From contig JBOEFZ010000013.1 of NCBI GenBank assembly GCA_050633165.1, positions 1-31,256 of the forward strand: 31,256 nucleotides of DNA. Reading direction: 5' to 3'. This document shows, piece by piece, positions 1 through 7,252 of the stretch (position 1 is the first letter of the stretch; the number at the start of each line of letters is the position of its first letter). Both the position numbers and the translations under genes were made by a program. Source of the DNA: TMED27 sp050633165 (lineage in GTDB: Bacteria > Pseudomonadota > Alphaproteobacteria > Micavibrionales > Micavibrionaceae). The notes beneath the pieces are model-generated. The model did not search any database, had not been told where the DNA came from, and saw only the letters and a list, made by a program, of their open reading frames with translations.

Positions 1-131
1 CCTTGTGCGTCGCATGTGGCGAGGTTGACGGCTTCGGGGTCGTTTAGCTCGGTTTCTCGGGCTTCGTCCAGCCATTGATTGCAAAGGGTGATGGGGTCTG
101 ATCCGTAGGTTTCAAGAATTTCTTGTGACAT
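1..131 (-). CDS. pdxH: Pyridoxamine 5'-phosphate oxidase, N-terminal fragment
   Basis: Only the first 43 codons are inside the window; the rest lies to the left. The product would oxidise pyridoxine or pyridoxamine 5'-phosphate to pyridoxal 5'-phosphate with FMN, in the cytoplasm. The visible part carries the N-terminal pattern of the family: a W-L-D-E-A stretch, then E-x-N-D-P-E-A followed by N-L-A-T-C-D-A-Q-G, where the usual text is close to A-x-x-L-A-T-V-D-x-x-G. The ATG is at 129-131. It diverges from the lipoprotein gene at 220 with about 90 bp between the starts. The call is an inference from this short but characteristic start; another flavin oxidase of the same fold is possible. Confidence 0.75.
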   Translation of the reverse strand, partial: MSQEILETYGSDPITLCNQWLDEARETELNDPEAVNLATCDAQ

Positions 132-219
132 TATTTTACTTTTTTGCGAATGGTTTTGTATTGGTGGGCGTATATAGGTTTAATATAGCTCTGCTTATAA
201 AAAGAGAAAGGCAAGAATT

Positions 220-699
220 ATGAAGAAGTTGGTTTTAATTCCGATGATGGCGGCTGCGCTATCGCTCGGCGCGTGTGAGACAATGCAAAATAGTGGTAAT
301 AAACAAGCCATTGGCGGTGCGTCTGGCGCGGTGATTGGTGGTATCCTTGGTTCTAAAATCGGGGATGGGAATGGGCAGCTTTGGGCGACTGGTGCGGGTG
401 CGTTGATTGGGGCTTTTCTTGGTTCTGAAATTGGTGCGTCGCTTGATCGTGCGGACTTGCAATATGCGGCGCAGGCGTCCGAGCGGGCGCACAGCGCACC
501 GGTTGGCGAAACGATTAGCTGGAACAACCCCGAGAGCGGGAATCACGGCACTGTGACCCCTGTGAATGACGGGTATAGCACGGCGAACCGCTATTGCCGC
601 GAGTACGAGCAGGAGATTTTCGTTGGAGGGCGTCGTGAGACCGGCGTTGGGCAGGCGTGTCAGAATGCCGATGGCACTTGGGAAATAGTAAACTCTTAA
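220..699 (+). CDS. Glycine-zipper outer-membrane lipoprotein (17 kDa surface antigen type)
   Basis: A 159-residue predicted lipoprotein. A short signal peptide ends in the lipobox L16-G17-A18-C19, so Cys19 should be lipidated. Residues about 30-75 form a glycine zipper (repeated GxxxG steps such as GGASGAVIGGILGSKIG), predicted to span or pack in the membrane. The C-terminal part (about 95-159) resembles the periplasmic domain of Rickettsia 17 kDa antigens, with NRYCREYEQ and a second Cys near QACQNADG; the two cysteines could form a disulfide. A purine-rich ribosome site (AAAGGCAAG) precedes the ATG. A terminator follows at 721-758, so the gene is probably monocistronic. The exact function of this family is unknown; a structural or envelope-integrity role is usually assumed. 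Confidence 0.85.
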   Translation: MKKLVLIPMMAAALSLGACETMQNSGNKQAIGGASGAVIGGILGSKIGDGNGQLWATGAGALIGAFLGSEIGASLDRADLQYAAQASERAHSAPVGETISWNNPESGNHGTVTPVNDGYSTANRYCREYEQEIFVGGRRETGVGQACQNADGTWEIVNS

Positions 700-720
700 A
701 GTTTGTTCTTAGAATTGCGG

Positions 721-758
721 CGGGGGCACAACTATATTGTGCTCCCGTTGTTTATTTT
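721..758 (+). terminator. Rho-independent terminator after the glycine-zipper lipoprotein gene
   Basis: Arms CGGGGGCACAA (721-731) and TTGTGCTCCCG (737-747) pair over 11 positions with a single G-T wobble and a 5-base CTATA loop. They are followed by a T-rich run (TTGTTTATTTT, 748-758). It ends transcription 22-60 bp after the stop codon and insulates fabI. Confidence 0.85.
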
Positions 759-820
759 GACTCTAGACGTGTGATGCCAAAGCTGTAGAATATGCGCATT
801 CAATTTAAGGAAGAACGCAT

Positions 821-1666
821 ATGACAGAGTATCTTAAGGGAAAACGTGGATTGATTATGGGGGTGGCGAATGATCGCTCCATTGCTTGGGGGATTGCCAA
901 GGCCGCGCATGAAGCAGGGGCGGAGATTGCCTTTACTTACCAAGGTGACGCGCTTAAGAAGCGGGTTCGTCCGTTGGCTGAAGGGATTGGCTCTAACATT
1001 ATTCTGCCGTGTGATGTAACGGATGAGGCGAGCATTGATGCTGCCTTTGCCGAGATTGAGAAGCAGTGGGGCAAGATTGATTTTGTCGTTCACGGGATTG
1101 CGTTTTCCGATAAGAACGAGCTGGATGGGCTTTATTTGAATACCAGCCGCGATAATTTCCTGCGGACGATGGATATTTCCGTTTATTCCTTTACGGCGGT
1201 GGCGCAGCGTGCGGCGCCGTTGATGACGGAAGGTGGTTCGCTTGTGACGCTCACCTATTACGGGGCGGAGCAGGTGATGCCGCATTATAATGTGATGGGT
1301 GTGGCGAAGGCTGCGCTGGAGGCTTCGGTGAAATATCTGGCGGCGGATTTGGGTAAGGATAATATCCGTGTGAATGCGATTTCCGCCGGGCCGATTAAGA
1401 CTTTGGCGGCGAGTGGGATTGGCGATTTCCGCTTTATTTTGAAGTGGAATGAGTTGAATGCACCATTGAAGCGTAATGTGACGATTGATGATGTTGGGCG
1501 GAGTGGCTTGTTCTTACTCTCTGATCTCGGCTCGGGTGTGACGGGGGAGACGTTGCATGTCGATAGTGGGTATCACACGGTTGGAATGCTCGCGGTGGAT
1601 AATGTTGCCGAGACGGCGGAATTGCTGGCGCAGATGAAGCCGAAAAAGAATGATGAGGCCGCGTGA
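821..1666 (+). CDS. fabI: Enoyl-[acyl-carrier-protein] reductase (NADH)
   Basis: FabI reduces trans-2-enoyl-ACP to acyl-ACP in the last step of each fatty acid elongation round. The 281-residue length is slightly above the usual 260-270 because of a Lys/Asp/Glu-rich tail. The atypical short-chain dehydrogenase nucleotide-binding start GVANDRSIAWGIA lies at 14-26. The catalytic set Tyr146, Tyr156 and Lys163 (Y-x6-K) falls at the E. coli FabI positions, and the segment NAISAGPIKTLAASGI, characteristic of FabI, follows. A clear ribosome site (AAGGAAG) sits 7 bases before the ATG. The stop TGA at 1664-1666 overlaps the GTG start of the thioesterase, so the two are translationally coupled. FabI is the triclosan/isoniazid-type target; nothing in the sequence suggests a resistant variant. 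Confidence 0.96.
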   Translation: MTEYLKGKRGLIMGVANDRSIAWGIAKAAHEAGAEIAFTYQGDALKKRVRPLAEGIGSNIILPCDVTDEASIDAAFAEIEKQWGKIDFVVHGIAFSDKNELDGLYLNTSRDNFLRTMDISVYSFTAVAQRAAPLMTEGGSLVTLTYYGAEQVMPHYNVMGVAKAALEASVKYLAADLGKDNIRVNAISAGPIKTLAASGIGDFRFILKWNELNAPLKRNVTIDDVGRSGLFLLSDLGSGVTGETLHVDSGYHTVGMLAVDNVAETAELLAQMKPKKNDEAA

Positions 1667-2127
1667 TCTGGTTTAAGGATTACAGTGTTGAGTATCTCGA
1701 AGGTCTGCGCAATGCCAATATGGGGACGCATATTGGGTTGGAATTTTTGGAGGTTGGGCCGGATTATTTTAAAGGGGCGATGCCCGTTGATGAACGCACG
1801 ACGCAGCCCTTTGGCATTTTGCATGGCGGGGCGAGTTGCGTGTTGTCCGAGACGTTGGGCAGTGTCACGGCGTGGATGACGATTAATCCCGATACGCATC
1901 GCGCGGTGGGGTTGGAGATTAATTGTAATCATATTCGTGCGGTGACGAGTGGGCGCGTGATTGGCACTTGCACGCCGATGCATACGGGGCGTAGGACGCA
2001 AGTGTGGCAGACGGATATTACCGAGGAAGCGACGGGCAAACGCGTCGCGGTGTCGCGTCTGACTGTGGCGATTATTGACCATGGGACGTTGAGTGCGCAA
2101 AAGGGGAAGGTTGTTGTTGGTGAGTAA
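1663..2127 (+). CDS. PaaI/YdiI-family hotdog-fold thioesterase
   Basis: A 154-residue single-domain hotdog thioesterase. The family hydrolyses acyl-CoA or aroyl-CoA thioesters in the cytoplasm. The signature P-F-G-I-L-H-G-G-A at about 48-56 is the PaaI/YdiI active-site turn, and E64 in V-L-S-E-T-L-G lies where the YdiI catalytic Glu sits. The end of the domain, T-G-K-R-V-A-V-S-R-L-T-V-A-I, matches the last strand of the fold. It begins with GTG inside the fabI stop codon (GTGA overlap), so it depends on fabI translation. Pairing with fabI suggests housekeeping of acyl thioesters, but the substrate cannot be read from sequence. MenI and EntH belong to the same family; no menaquinone or siderophore genes are nearby. 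Confidence 0.85.
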   Translation: MIWFKDYSVEYLEGLRNANMGTHIGLEFLEVGPDYFKGAMPVDERTTQPFGILHGGASCVLSETLGSVTAWMTINPDTHRAVGLEINCNHIRAVTSGRVIGTCTPMHTGRRTQVWQTDITEEATGKRVAVSRLTVAIIDHGTLSAQKGKVVVGE

Positions 2128-2137
2128 TGGTGTCAGA

Positions 2138-2166
2138 TTGACATTGCCATCAATGTGGTGTAATAT
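2138..2166 (+). promoter_or_regulatory. Consensus promoter with internal operator for the toxin-antitoxin genes
   Basis: TTGACA at 2138-2143, a spacer of exactly 17 bases, and TAATAT at 2161-2166. Transcription should start near 2173, which is the A of the antitoxin ATG, so the transcript is predicted to be leaderless. The spacer holds a perfect inverted repeat, ACATTG (2141-2146) and CAATGT (2151-2156) around CCAT. This is well placed for autorepression by the ribbon-helix-helix antitoxin. Confidence 0.75.
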
Positions 2167-2172
2167 GTAGGT

Positions 2173-2424
2173 ATGGATCGTATACAAATACAATTGCCCC
2201 CCGAACTCCGCGCCGATATTCAGGCTATCGCAGATTATCATGAATGGTCATTTGCCGAGACAATGCGTCGTGCGGCGGAGCGGCTTCGCGATTCGCGGGA
2301 GGCCGCTATTCGTGCCGATAAAGATGAGGTGTGGGAATTACCCTCGCCCCGTGACATGGGGTTTAAGCCACATTCTATGGACGCTTATCGGGCTATCATT
2401 GAAGAAGATCGTGACCGTTTATGA
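2173..2424 (+). CDS. Ribbon-helix-helix antitoxin of a VapBC-like pair
   Basis: An 83-residue protein with a ribbon-helix-helix N-terminus: a beta strand (RIQIQLPPEL, 3-12) followed by two predicted helices up to about residue 45. The acidic C-terminal half ends in IIEEDRDRL and is the likely toxin-wrapping region. In such pairs the N-terminal half binds the promoter as a dimer and the tail blocks the nuclease. There is no good ribosome site; the ATG lies at the expected transcription start of the promoter at 2138-2166. Its stop overlaps the toxin ATG by four bases (ATGA, 2421-2424). The pairing with a PIN-domain gene makes the role fairly secure; the exact VapB/CopG subfamily is not certain. 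Confidence 0.8.
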   Translation: MDRIQIQLPPELRADIQAIADYHEWSFAETMRRAAERLRDSREAAIRADKDEVWELPSPRDMGFKPHSMDAYRAIIEEDRDRL

Positions 2425-2861
2425 TTAAGTCTGCGGATACGAATATTTTTATTCATTATCATGATGCGCAAAGCCCGTGGCATGACCGTGCGGTTTCTTA
2501 TATGCATAGTATTAAAGATGACGCGTCGTTTCGTATATCGTCTTATATGTTGGTTGAGCTTTATAATCAGCTTAGGAATGTTGCGCTTTTCCGTGCGCCA
2601 TATGATGCGCAGCAAGCGAGTGATATTTGTATGGCGTATAAAAATAACCCGCGCTGGGCTTATGTTGATTATCAGGATAAAATTGATGATGAATTATGGA
2701 AATATGCTTCGCAGCAAAATTTTGCAAGGCGCAGGATATATGATGTTCGTATGGCAATTAGCTTACAACGAGATGGTGTGAAAGAGTTTGCAACGGCAAA
2801 TGTAAAAGATTTTAAAGATTTAGGGTTTGCACATGTGTGGAATCCTTTGGAGGATGAATGA
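2421..2861 (+). CDS. PIN-domain ribonuclease toxin (VapC-like)
   Basis: A 146-residue PIN domain. The acidic metal-binding residues are visible: Asp6 in S-A-D-T-N-I-F-I, Glu46 in M-L-V-E-L-Y, Asp108 in R-R-I-Y-D-V-R-M-A, and Asp130 in T-A-N-V-K-D-F. VapC toxins cleave tRNA or rRNA with Mg2+ or Mn2+ and stop growth when not held by the antitoxin. All four acids are present, so the enzyme is probably active. It overlaps the antitoxin by ATGA at its start and overlaps aroC by ATGA at its end (2858-2861). This unusual arrangement links toxin translation to an essential biosynthetic gene. Base composition is more AT-rich than fabI or aroC, suggesting insertion into an older fabI-thioesterase-aroC run. 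Confidence 0.85.
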   Translation: MIKSADTNIFIHYHDAQSPWHDRAVSYMHSIKDDASFRISSYMLVELYNQLRNVALFRAPYDAQQASDICMAYKNNPRWAYVDYQDKIDDELWKYASQQNFARRRIYDVRMAISLQRDGVKEFATANVKDFKDLGFAHVWNPLEDE

Positions 2862-3943
2862 TGAGCGGAAATCGATTTGGTACTTTATTTCAATATACAA
2901 CCTTTGGGGAGAGCCATGGGCCGGCGATTGGTGCGGTGGTGGATGGGGTTCCGCCGCGCATTCCGATTGATGAGGGGTTTATTCAGGGCTTCCTTGATCG
3001 CCGGAAACCCGGGCAATCGCGCCATACGACGCAGCGGAAAGAGCCGGATACGGTTGAGATTCTCTCTGGCGTTTTTGAGGGGCAGACGACAGGCACGCCG
3101 ATTGCGCTGTTGATCCGCAATCAGGATCAGAAATCCAAGGATTATGGTGATATTAAGGATAAGTTTCGCCCGGGGCATGCGGATTATACCTATCATGAGA
3201 AATACGGCATTCGCGATTATCGCGGTGGCGGGCGCTCTTCCGCGCGGGAAACGGCGAGCCGCGTTGCGGCGGGCGCGGTGGCGCGGGCGGTGCTGGCTTC
3301 GCAAATTTCGGACGCGGTAAAAATCCGTGCCGCGGTGGTTCAGGTCGGGACGGAAAAGCTTCCCTTTACCTCCGATGATCCGCGTTGGGATTGGGATGCG
3401 GTTGATCAGAACCCGTTTTGGTGTCCGAATAACGATGTGGCCGAAGATTGGGCGAAATTTCTGGATAAGGTTCGCAAAGATGGCTCTTCGGCGGGGGCGA
3501 TTGTCGAGGTGCATGTGAGCGGCATTCCGGCGGGGCTTGGCGCGCCGGTGTATGACAAGCTTGATTCCGATATTGCCAAGGCGATGATGAGCATTAATGC
3601 GGTGAAGGCGGTTGAGATTGGCGCGGGTTTTGATGCGGCGATGCTTAGCGGTGTTCAGAACGCGGATGAGATTCGCGCGGATGGATTTCAATCCAATCAT
3701 GCGGGCGGTATCTTGGGCGGCATTTCTACGGGGCAGGATATCGTGGCGCGGGTGGCGTTTAAGCCGACGAGCTCTATCCTCACCCCTGTTAAAACCGTTG
3801 ATAAAGACGGGAATGAGACGGATATCGTGACCAAAGGGCGGCATGATCCGTGTGTTGGTTTGCGCGGTACGCCGGTGGTTGAGGCGATGATGGCTTGCGT
3901 TTTGGCAGATCATTGGCTGCGGCATAAGGCGCAGTGTCTCTAA
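2858..3943 (+). CDS. aroC: Chorismate synthase
   Basis: AroC converts 5-enolpyruvylshikimate-3-phosphate to chorismate using reduced FMN, the last common step for Phe, Tyr, Trp and folate. The 361-residue length is normal. Family signatures are present: G-E-S-H-G (about 17-21), the substrate/FMN segment R-R-K-P-G-Q-S, R-P-G-H-A-D-Y-T-Y, and the R-G-G-G-R-S-S-A-R-E-T-A block near 125. GGAGG lies just upstream in the end of the toxin gene. The start may be the ATG at 2858 or the adjacent ATG at 2861. No separate promoter is evident, so expression likely comes from the toxin-antitoxin promoter or further upstream. It is followed by repeat R4. Confidence 0.96.
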   Translation: MMSGNRFGTLFQYTTFGESHGPAIGAVVDGVPPRIPIDEGFIQGFLDRRKPGQSRHTTQRKEPDTVEILSGVFEGQTTGTPIALLIRNQDQKSKDYGDIKDKFRPGHADYTYHEKYGIRDYRGGGRSSARETASRVAAGAVARAVLASQISDAVKIRAAVVQVGTEKLPFTSDDPRWDWDAVDQNPFWCPNNDVAEDWAKFLDKVRKDGSSAGAIVEVHVSGIPAGLGAPVYDKLDSDIAKAMMSINAVKAVEIGAGFDAAMLSGVQNADEIRADGFQSNHAGGILGGISTGQDIVARVAFKPTSSILTPVKTVDKDGNETDIVTKGRHDPCVGLRGTPVVEAMMACVLADHWLRHKAQCL

Positions 3944-3951
3944 GCTTTTTT

Positions 3952-3994
3952 ACCACAGAGATAAAAGAGTTATAAAAAGAGATTAAAGAGGTTT
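3952..3994 (+). repeat. R4 repeat, left arm flanking the GxxExxY gene
   Basis: Begins ACCACAGAG and continues as an AT-rich run of A/G blocks ending near AAAGAGGTTT, six bases before the ATG at 4000. It is an imperfect inverted copy of 4377-4420: about 35 of 42 positions match with one single-base gap (aligned by eye). A further copy stands alone at 17925-17968. Confidence 0.75.
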
Positions 3995-3999
3995 GTTTT

Positions 4000-4377
4000 A
4001 TGGCTCAGACAATCAATGATATTACGGGTGAGGTTGTTGATTGTGCGTTTAAAGTTCATCAGAAAATGGGCTCGGGTTTATATGAGCGTGTTTATGAAGA
4101 TTGTATGGCACATGAATTTGAAAAACGTGGCATTATTTTTAAGCGACAGCATCCGATTGCGGTTGAATATGATGATTTGATTATTCGCAATGCTTTTAAA
4201 ATCGACTTGTTTGTTGAAGATAAAGTGATTGTTGAGCTGAAAAGCACGGATAAAATTCATCCCATTCATCAATCGCAAATTATTACATATTTGAAATTGG
4301 CTAAGATTGATATTGGACTGCTTATTAATTTTAACGTTCCTCTTATTAAAGATGGTATTAAGCGGTTTCATGCATAA
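4000..4377 (+). CDS. GxxExxY protein, PD-(D/E)XK nuclease-like
   Basis: A 125-residue protein with the family-naming motif G26-L-Y-E-R-V-Y, followed by a PD-(D/E)XK core: Asp at K-I-D-L-F-V, then V-I-V-E-L-K-S-T as the E-x-K pair, and a helix Q-I-I-T-Y-L-K. The fold is that of restriction and repair nucleases; the biological role of the GxxExxY family is not established. The gene is much more AT-rich than aroC and sppA on either side. It fills the space between two inverted R4 repeats that begin 8 bases after the aroC stop and end just before the sppA ATG. It therefore looks like an inserted cassette. The coding frame is intact and the catalytic residues are kept. Confidence 0.85.
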   Translation: MAQTINDITGEVVDCAFKVHQKMGSGLYERVYEDCMAHEFEKRGIIFKRQHPIAVEYDDLIIRNAFKIDLFVEDKVIVELKSTDKIHPIHQSQIITYLKLAKIDIGLLINFNVPLIKDGIKRFHA

Positions 4378-4420
4378 AACTCTTTCATCTCTTTTTTATC
4401 TCTTTAAACTCTGTGGTTGT
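4377..4420 (-). repeat. R4 repeat, right arm flanking the GxxExxY gene
   Basis: Read on the minus strand it starts with ACCACAGAG and ends in GATGAAAGAGTTTT, matching the left arm at 3952-3994 and almost exactly the distal part of the solo copy at 17925-17968. It reaches to within two bases of the sppA ATG, and overlaps a GTG at 4413 that is in frame with sppA. Confidence 0.75.
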
Positions 4421-4421
4421 A

Positions 4422-6308
4422 ATGGCTAAGAATTTCAAATCCCGTCCGTTGTTTGCGCGTCATGATGGGGACGCGGTGAAGAAGAAAAATCCGTTTGATG
4501 TGGATTGGGTTGTTTTGCCTATGCTTTGGGGGTGGGTGAAGCGGGTTGCCATGGGGCTTGGGTTTTTGGTGTTGTTTCAGGCCTTGGTGCTGGTATTGAT
4601 TTTGCCATCTTTGTTGAAGGGGGGCTCTGCGCCTGCTTTGCCGGATGAGATGGTTTTGTATATGAATATTGATGCGCCGATTGCGGAGGTCGCGGCGGCA
4701 GCGAGCTTTTCTGATCCGTTTGCGGGGCATGATTTGTTGTTGCGGGAATATGTGGATGCGTTGCATGCGGCGGCGGATGATGCGCGGGTGAAGGGATTGG
4801 TTGTGCGTTTGCGGAATGCGCCCGTGACCCTCTCGCAGTCCCAAGAATTGCATAAGGCGATTGCGCGGGTGAAAGAGGCGGGGAAGTTTACGGCTGTTTA
4901 TTCGACCTCTTATGGCGAGGGTGGCGGCGGTTTGGGGCGGTATTATTTTGCGAGCGTCTTTGATGAGATTTGGATGATGCCGCTTGGTGTTTTGGATATT
5001 TCTGGTGTGAATGCGGAGGTGCCGTATTTCCGCGCTGTGCTGGATAAAATCGGTGTTGAGCCGCAGTTTTTTCAGCGTAAGGATTATAAGACCGCGTATG
5101 AAAGCGTGACGAATCGCGAGATGAGCGTGGCGCAGCGGGAGACGTTTGAGCGGCTGATCGGTGATTTGCGGGGTGAGATTGAGGGGAGTGTTTCGCGTAA
5201 TCGCGGGATTTCGGTTGAGGCGCTGACGGCGTTGGTTGATCAGGGTTTTCTCTCGGCGGATGATGCGCGCGCTGCTGGATTGATTACGCATGCGGATTAT
5301 GCGGATGTTTTGATTGAGGATATTAAGGAGCGTGTTACCGGATCGCGTGATGCGGAGGATGATTTGTTTGTGTCGCTTTCGGCTTATGCGGTGCAGGTTG
5401 AGGATGAGGCGTCTTCGGAAGGTGAGATTGCGGTGATTTATGCGGTTGGTGCGATAATGCCGAGTGATGAAGGCGGCGCGCCGCTTGGGACTTCGGGGAT
5501 TGCGGCGGCGGATGAGATTGCGCCGGCGATATTGGATGCGGCGGATGATGATGCGGTTGAGGCGATTGTCTTGCGGGTTGATTCGCCTGGTGGTTCGCCG
5601 AGCGCGAGTGAGAGTATTTTGCGTGCGGTTCGTAAGGCGCAAGCGAAGGGCAAGAAGGTTGTGGTTTCGATGGGCGCGACGGCGGCTTCTGGTGGATATT
5701 GGATTTCGGCGTATGCGGATGAGATTTTTGTGCTTCCCACGACCGTTACCGGATCGATTGGTGTTGTTGGTGGGAAGTTTTCGTTGGCGCGGCTGTGGCA
5801 GGATTTGGGGTTGAAGTGGGAGCGGATTTCCTGGGGTGAGAATTCGGGGATGATGTCGATGAATTCGCCGTTTTCTAAATCCGAAGCCAAGCAGTTTAAC
5901 GCGATGTTGGATGATATTTATGATGCCTTTATTGTTCGTGTTGCCGATGGTCGGAATATGTCGCCTGATGCGGTTGAGGCCGTTGCGGGTGGGCGTGTCT
6001 GGACGGGGGTGCGGGCGGTTGAGAATGGGCTTGCGGATCAGATTGGTGGCCTTGAGGATGCGATTGATTATACGGCGCGGGAGATTGGGTATTCCGGTGC
6101 GGATGATGTTGCGGTTAGGGTTTATCCGGCGCCTAAATCTCCGCTTGAGCAGTTGATGCTCCTTTTGGAGGGGCAGGTTGCGATTGGGGAGTTTATGCGG
6201 GGGAATGCGCATGTGTTTGAGGCGTTTGCTCCGTTATCGCGTGCCGTATGGGAGGCAAAGCATTCGCAGGATTTAGGTGTCTATAGAGGCCTCCCCGTCG
6301 TTCAGTAG
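4422..6308 (+). CDS. sppA: Signal peptide peptidase SppA, long (67K) type
   Basis: A 628-residue inner-membrane serine protease of the S49 family that degrades cleaved signal peptides at the periplasmic face. The N-terminal membrane anchor lies at about residues 38-62. There are two tandem S49 domains as in E. coli protease IV. The general base Lys is in F-F-Q-R-K-D-Y-K-T-A-Y (Lys223) in the first domain. The nucleophile Ser423 is in T-A-A-S-G-G-Y-W-I in the second, preceded by R-V-D-S-P-G-G-S. The ATG at 4422 is preferred over the in-frame GTG at 4413, because the latter lies inside the R4 repeat. No strong ribosome site is visible. The 3' end overlaps the convergent HAD gene by 36 bp. Confidence 0.92.
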   Translation: MAKNFKSRPLFARHDGDAVKKKNPFDVDWVVLPMLWGWVKRVAMGLGFLVLFQALVLVLILPSLLKGGSAPALPDEMVLYMNIDAPIAEVAAAASFSDPFAGHDLLLREYVDALHAAADDARVKGLVVRLRNAPVTLSQSQELHKAIARVKEAGKFTAVYSTSYGEGGGGLGRYYFASVFDEIWMMPLGVLDISGVNAEVPYFRAVLDKIGVEPQFFQRKDYKTAYESVTNREMSVAQRETFERLIGDLRGEIEGSVSRNRGISVEALTALVDQGFLSADDARAAGLITHADYADVLIEDIKERVTGSRDAEDDLFVSLSAYAVQVEDEASSEGEIAVIYAVGAIMPSDEGGAPLGTSGIAAADEIAPAILDAADDDAVEAIVLRVDSPGGSPSASESILRAVRKAQAKGKKVVVSMGATAASGGYWISAYADEIFVLPTTVTGSIGVVGGKFSLARLWQDLGLKWERISWGENSGMMSMNSPFSKSEAKQFNAMLDDIYDAFIVRVADGRNMSPDAVEAVAGGRVWTGVRAVENGLADQIGGLEDAIDYTAREIGYSGADDVAVRVYPAPKSPLEQLMLLLEGQVAIGEFMRGNAHVFEAFAPLSRAVWEAKHSQDLGVYRGLPVVQ

Positions 6309-6995
6309 TTCCAGCAGCACGGCGTAGATATCTTGGTAGCTCATCAGGATGTGGTCGGGGGTGTAGCCTTTTTCGATGATGGCAACGGCGGCGTTTAGGG
6401 CGTAGGCGATTGGGATGATTTTGCCTTTTATGTGTTTTTGGGCGTTATGGGCGGCGATCACGTCTTTGTGGCGGTCGCCGATATACCAGATGACATCGTT
6501 TTCGGTGGGGGTGATATCCATACGTCCGAGGGCGAGGAGGAGGGCTTCGGGGTTTGGTTTTGATTTTTTGATGTCTTCGCGGAAGATTGTGACGGGGAAA
6601 AATTCGCTCATGTTGAATTTTTTGATGATGTCTTCGCCGTAGCCCTTGCCGAGGCCGTTTGAGGCGACCGCCATGGGGATGTTTTTGCGTTTTAGGAGGG
6701 TGAGGACGGTGTAGATTGCGGGGCAGGGTTCGACGAGTAAATCGAGGTCTTTGCGGCGGAGTTTGTGGATGGCCTTATGCACGATGATGGATTTGGGCGG
6801 TTTGATGGGGGTGTCGGGGCAGGGGAGGAGGATTGGCCCTTTGGCTTTGCGTTCGAACAACCATTGCCATACGCGGGAAATTTTGAAGGCGGTATCATCC
6901 AAGAACTCCATAAGGCCCAGCATGCGCGGATTTAGGTGGCGCACGGTTGTGCCGTCCATGTCGAAAATTACGGCGGTGGGTTTGGGGAGTGTCAC
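6273..6995 (-). CDS. HAD-superfamily phosphatase
   Basis: A 240-residue hydrolase with all four HAD motifs: motif I D12-M-D-G-T (nucleophile Asp12), motif II in A-V-A-S-N-G, motif III Lys in K-K-S-K-P-N-P, and motif IV W-Y-I-G-D-R-H-K-D. An insertion with predicted helical cap features (about 30-90) separates motifs I and II, as in phosphoglycolate phosphatase-like members. The substrate cannot be told. The start is GTG at 6993-6995, with AAGG nine bases upstream; no in-frame ATG extends it. It converges on sppA with a 36-bp overlap of coding ends and no room for a terminator between them. Its 5' flank (6996-7252) carries repeat fragments only. Confidence 0.85.
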   Translation of the reverse strand: MTLPKPTAVIFDMDGTTVRHLNPRMLGLMEFLDDTAFKISRVWQWLFERKAKGPILLPCPDTPIKPPKSIIVHKAIHKLRRKDLDLLVEPCPAIYTVLTLLKRKNIPMAVASNGLGKGYGEDIIKKFNMSEFFPVTIFREDIKKSKPNPEALLLALGRMDITPTENDVIWYIGDRHKDVIAAHNAQKHIKGKIIPIAYALNAAVAIIEKGYTPDHILMSYQDIYAVLLELLNDGEASIDT

Positions 6996-7113
6996 TTCAT
7001 TTGCCTTTTCACATTGTTATTTGTCACTCGCGTATATTTATACGCCACGCTTCTCATGCCTAGTGAAGAGACAAAGTAAGCGACATTATAGTTTGTTATA
7101 GGGATTGATTTTA

Positions 7114-7146
7114 ACCGCGAAGGGGGGAAGAAGCGAAGGTTTTTTG
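7114..7146 (+). repeat. R5-like repeat, single arm
   Basis: ACCGCGAAG followed by a G/A-rich run and AAGCGAAGG then a T run. It resembles one arm of the R5 copies at 23489-23693 and 27308-27390. No inverted partner is seen next to it. Apart from this and the R2 copy at 7201-7230, nothing else is recognisable in 6996-7252. Confidence 0.5.
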
Positions 7147-7200
7147 TATTGTTTTTGTCTTTGCACGCTTTATCCGTTCAATCCAGTTTCTATAGCTTGA

Positions 7201-7230
7201 TGGATTACACGGACAAGCCGTGTAATGACG
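7201..7230 (+). repeat. R2 palindromic repeat, copy 1
   Basis: A 30-base unit identical to 29360-29389. Its core is a perfect hairpin, ATTACACGG (7204-7212), loop ACAAG, CCGTGTAAT (7218-7226), ending in ATGACG. It lies 23 bases after the stop codon of the gene at 7253 on the minus strand, so it could also help stop that transcript. Confidence 0.85.
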
Positions 7231-7252
7231 TGTGAGAGGAGAGGTGTGTTTT

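Noticed and set aside
4413..4421. GTG at 4413 as start of sppA
   Set aside because: It lies within the right R4 repeat and adds only three residues; the ATG at 4422 begins just after the repeat.
4404..6212. 602-codon open frame antisense to sppA, and similar long antisense frames (for example 2885-3925 and 9385-10302)
   Set aside because: Translations are low-complexity Arg/Asn/Pro/His-rich text without domains. They are a by-product of the strand-biased codon use of the real genes.
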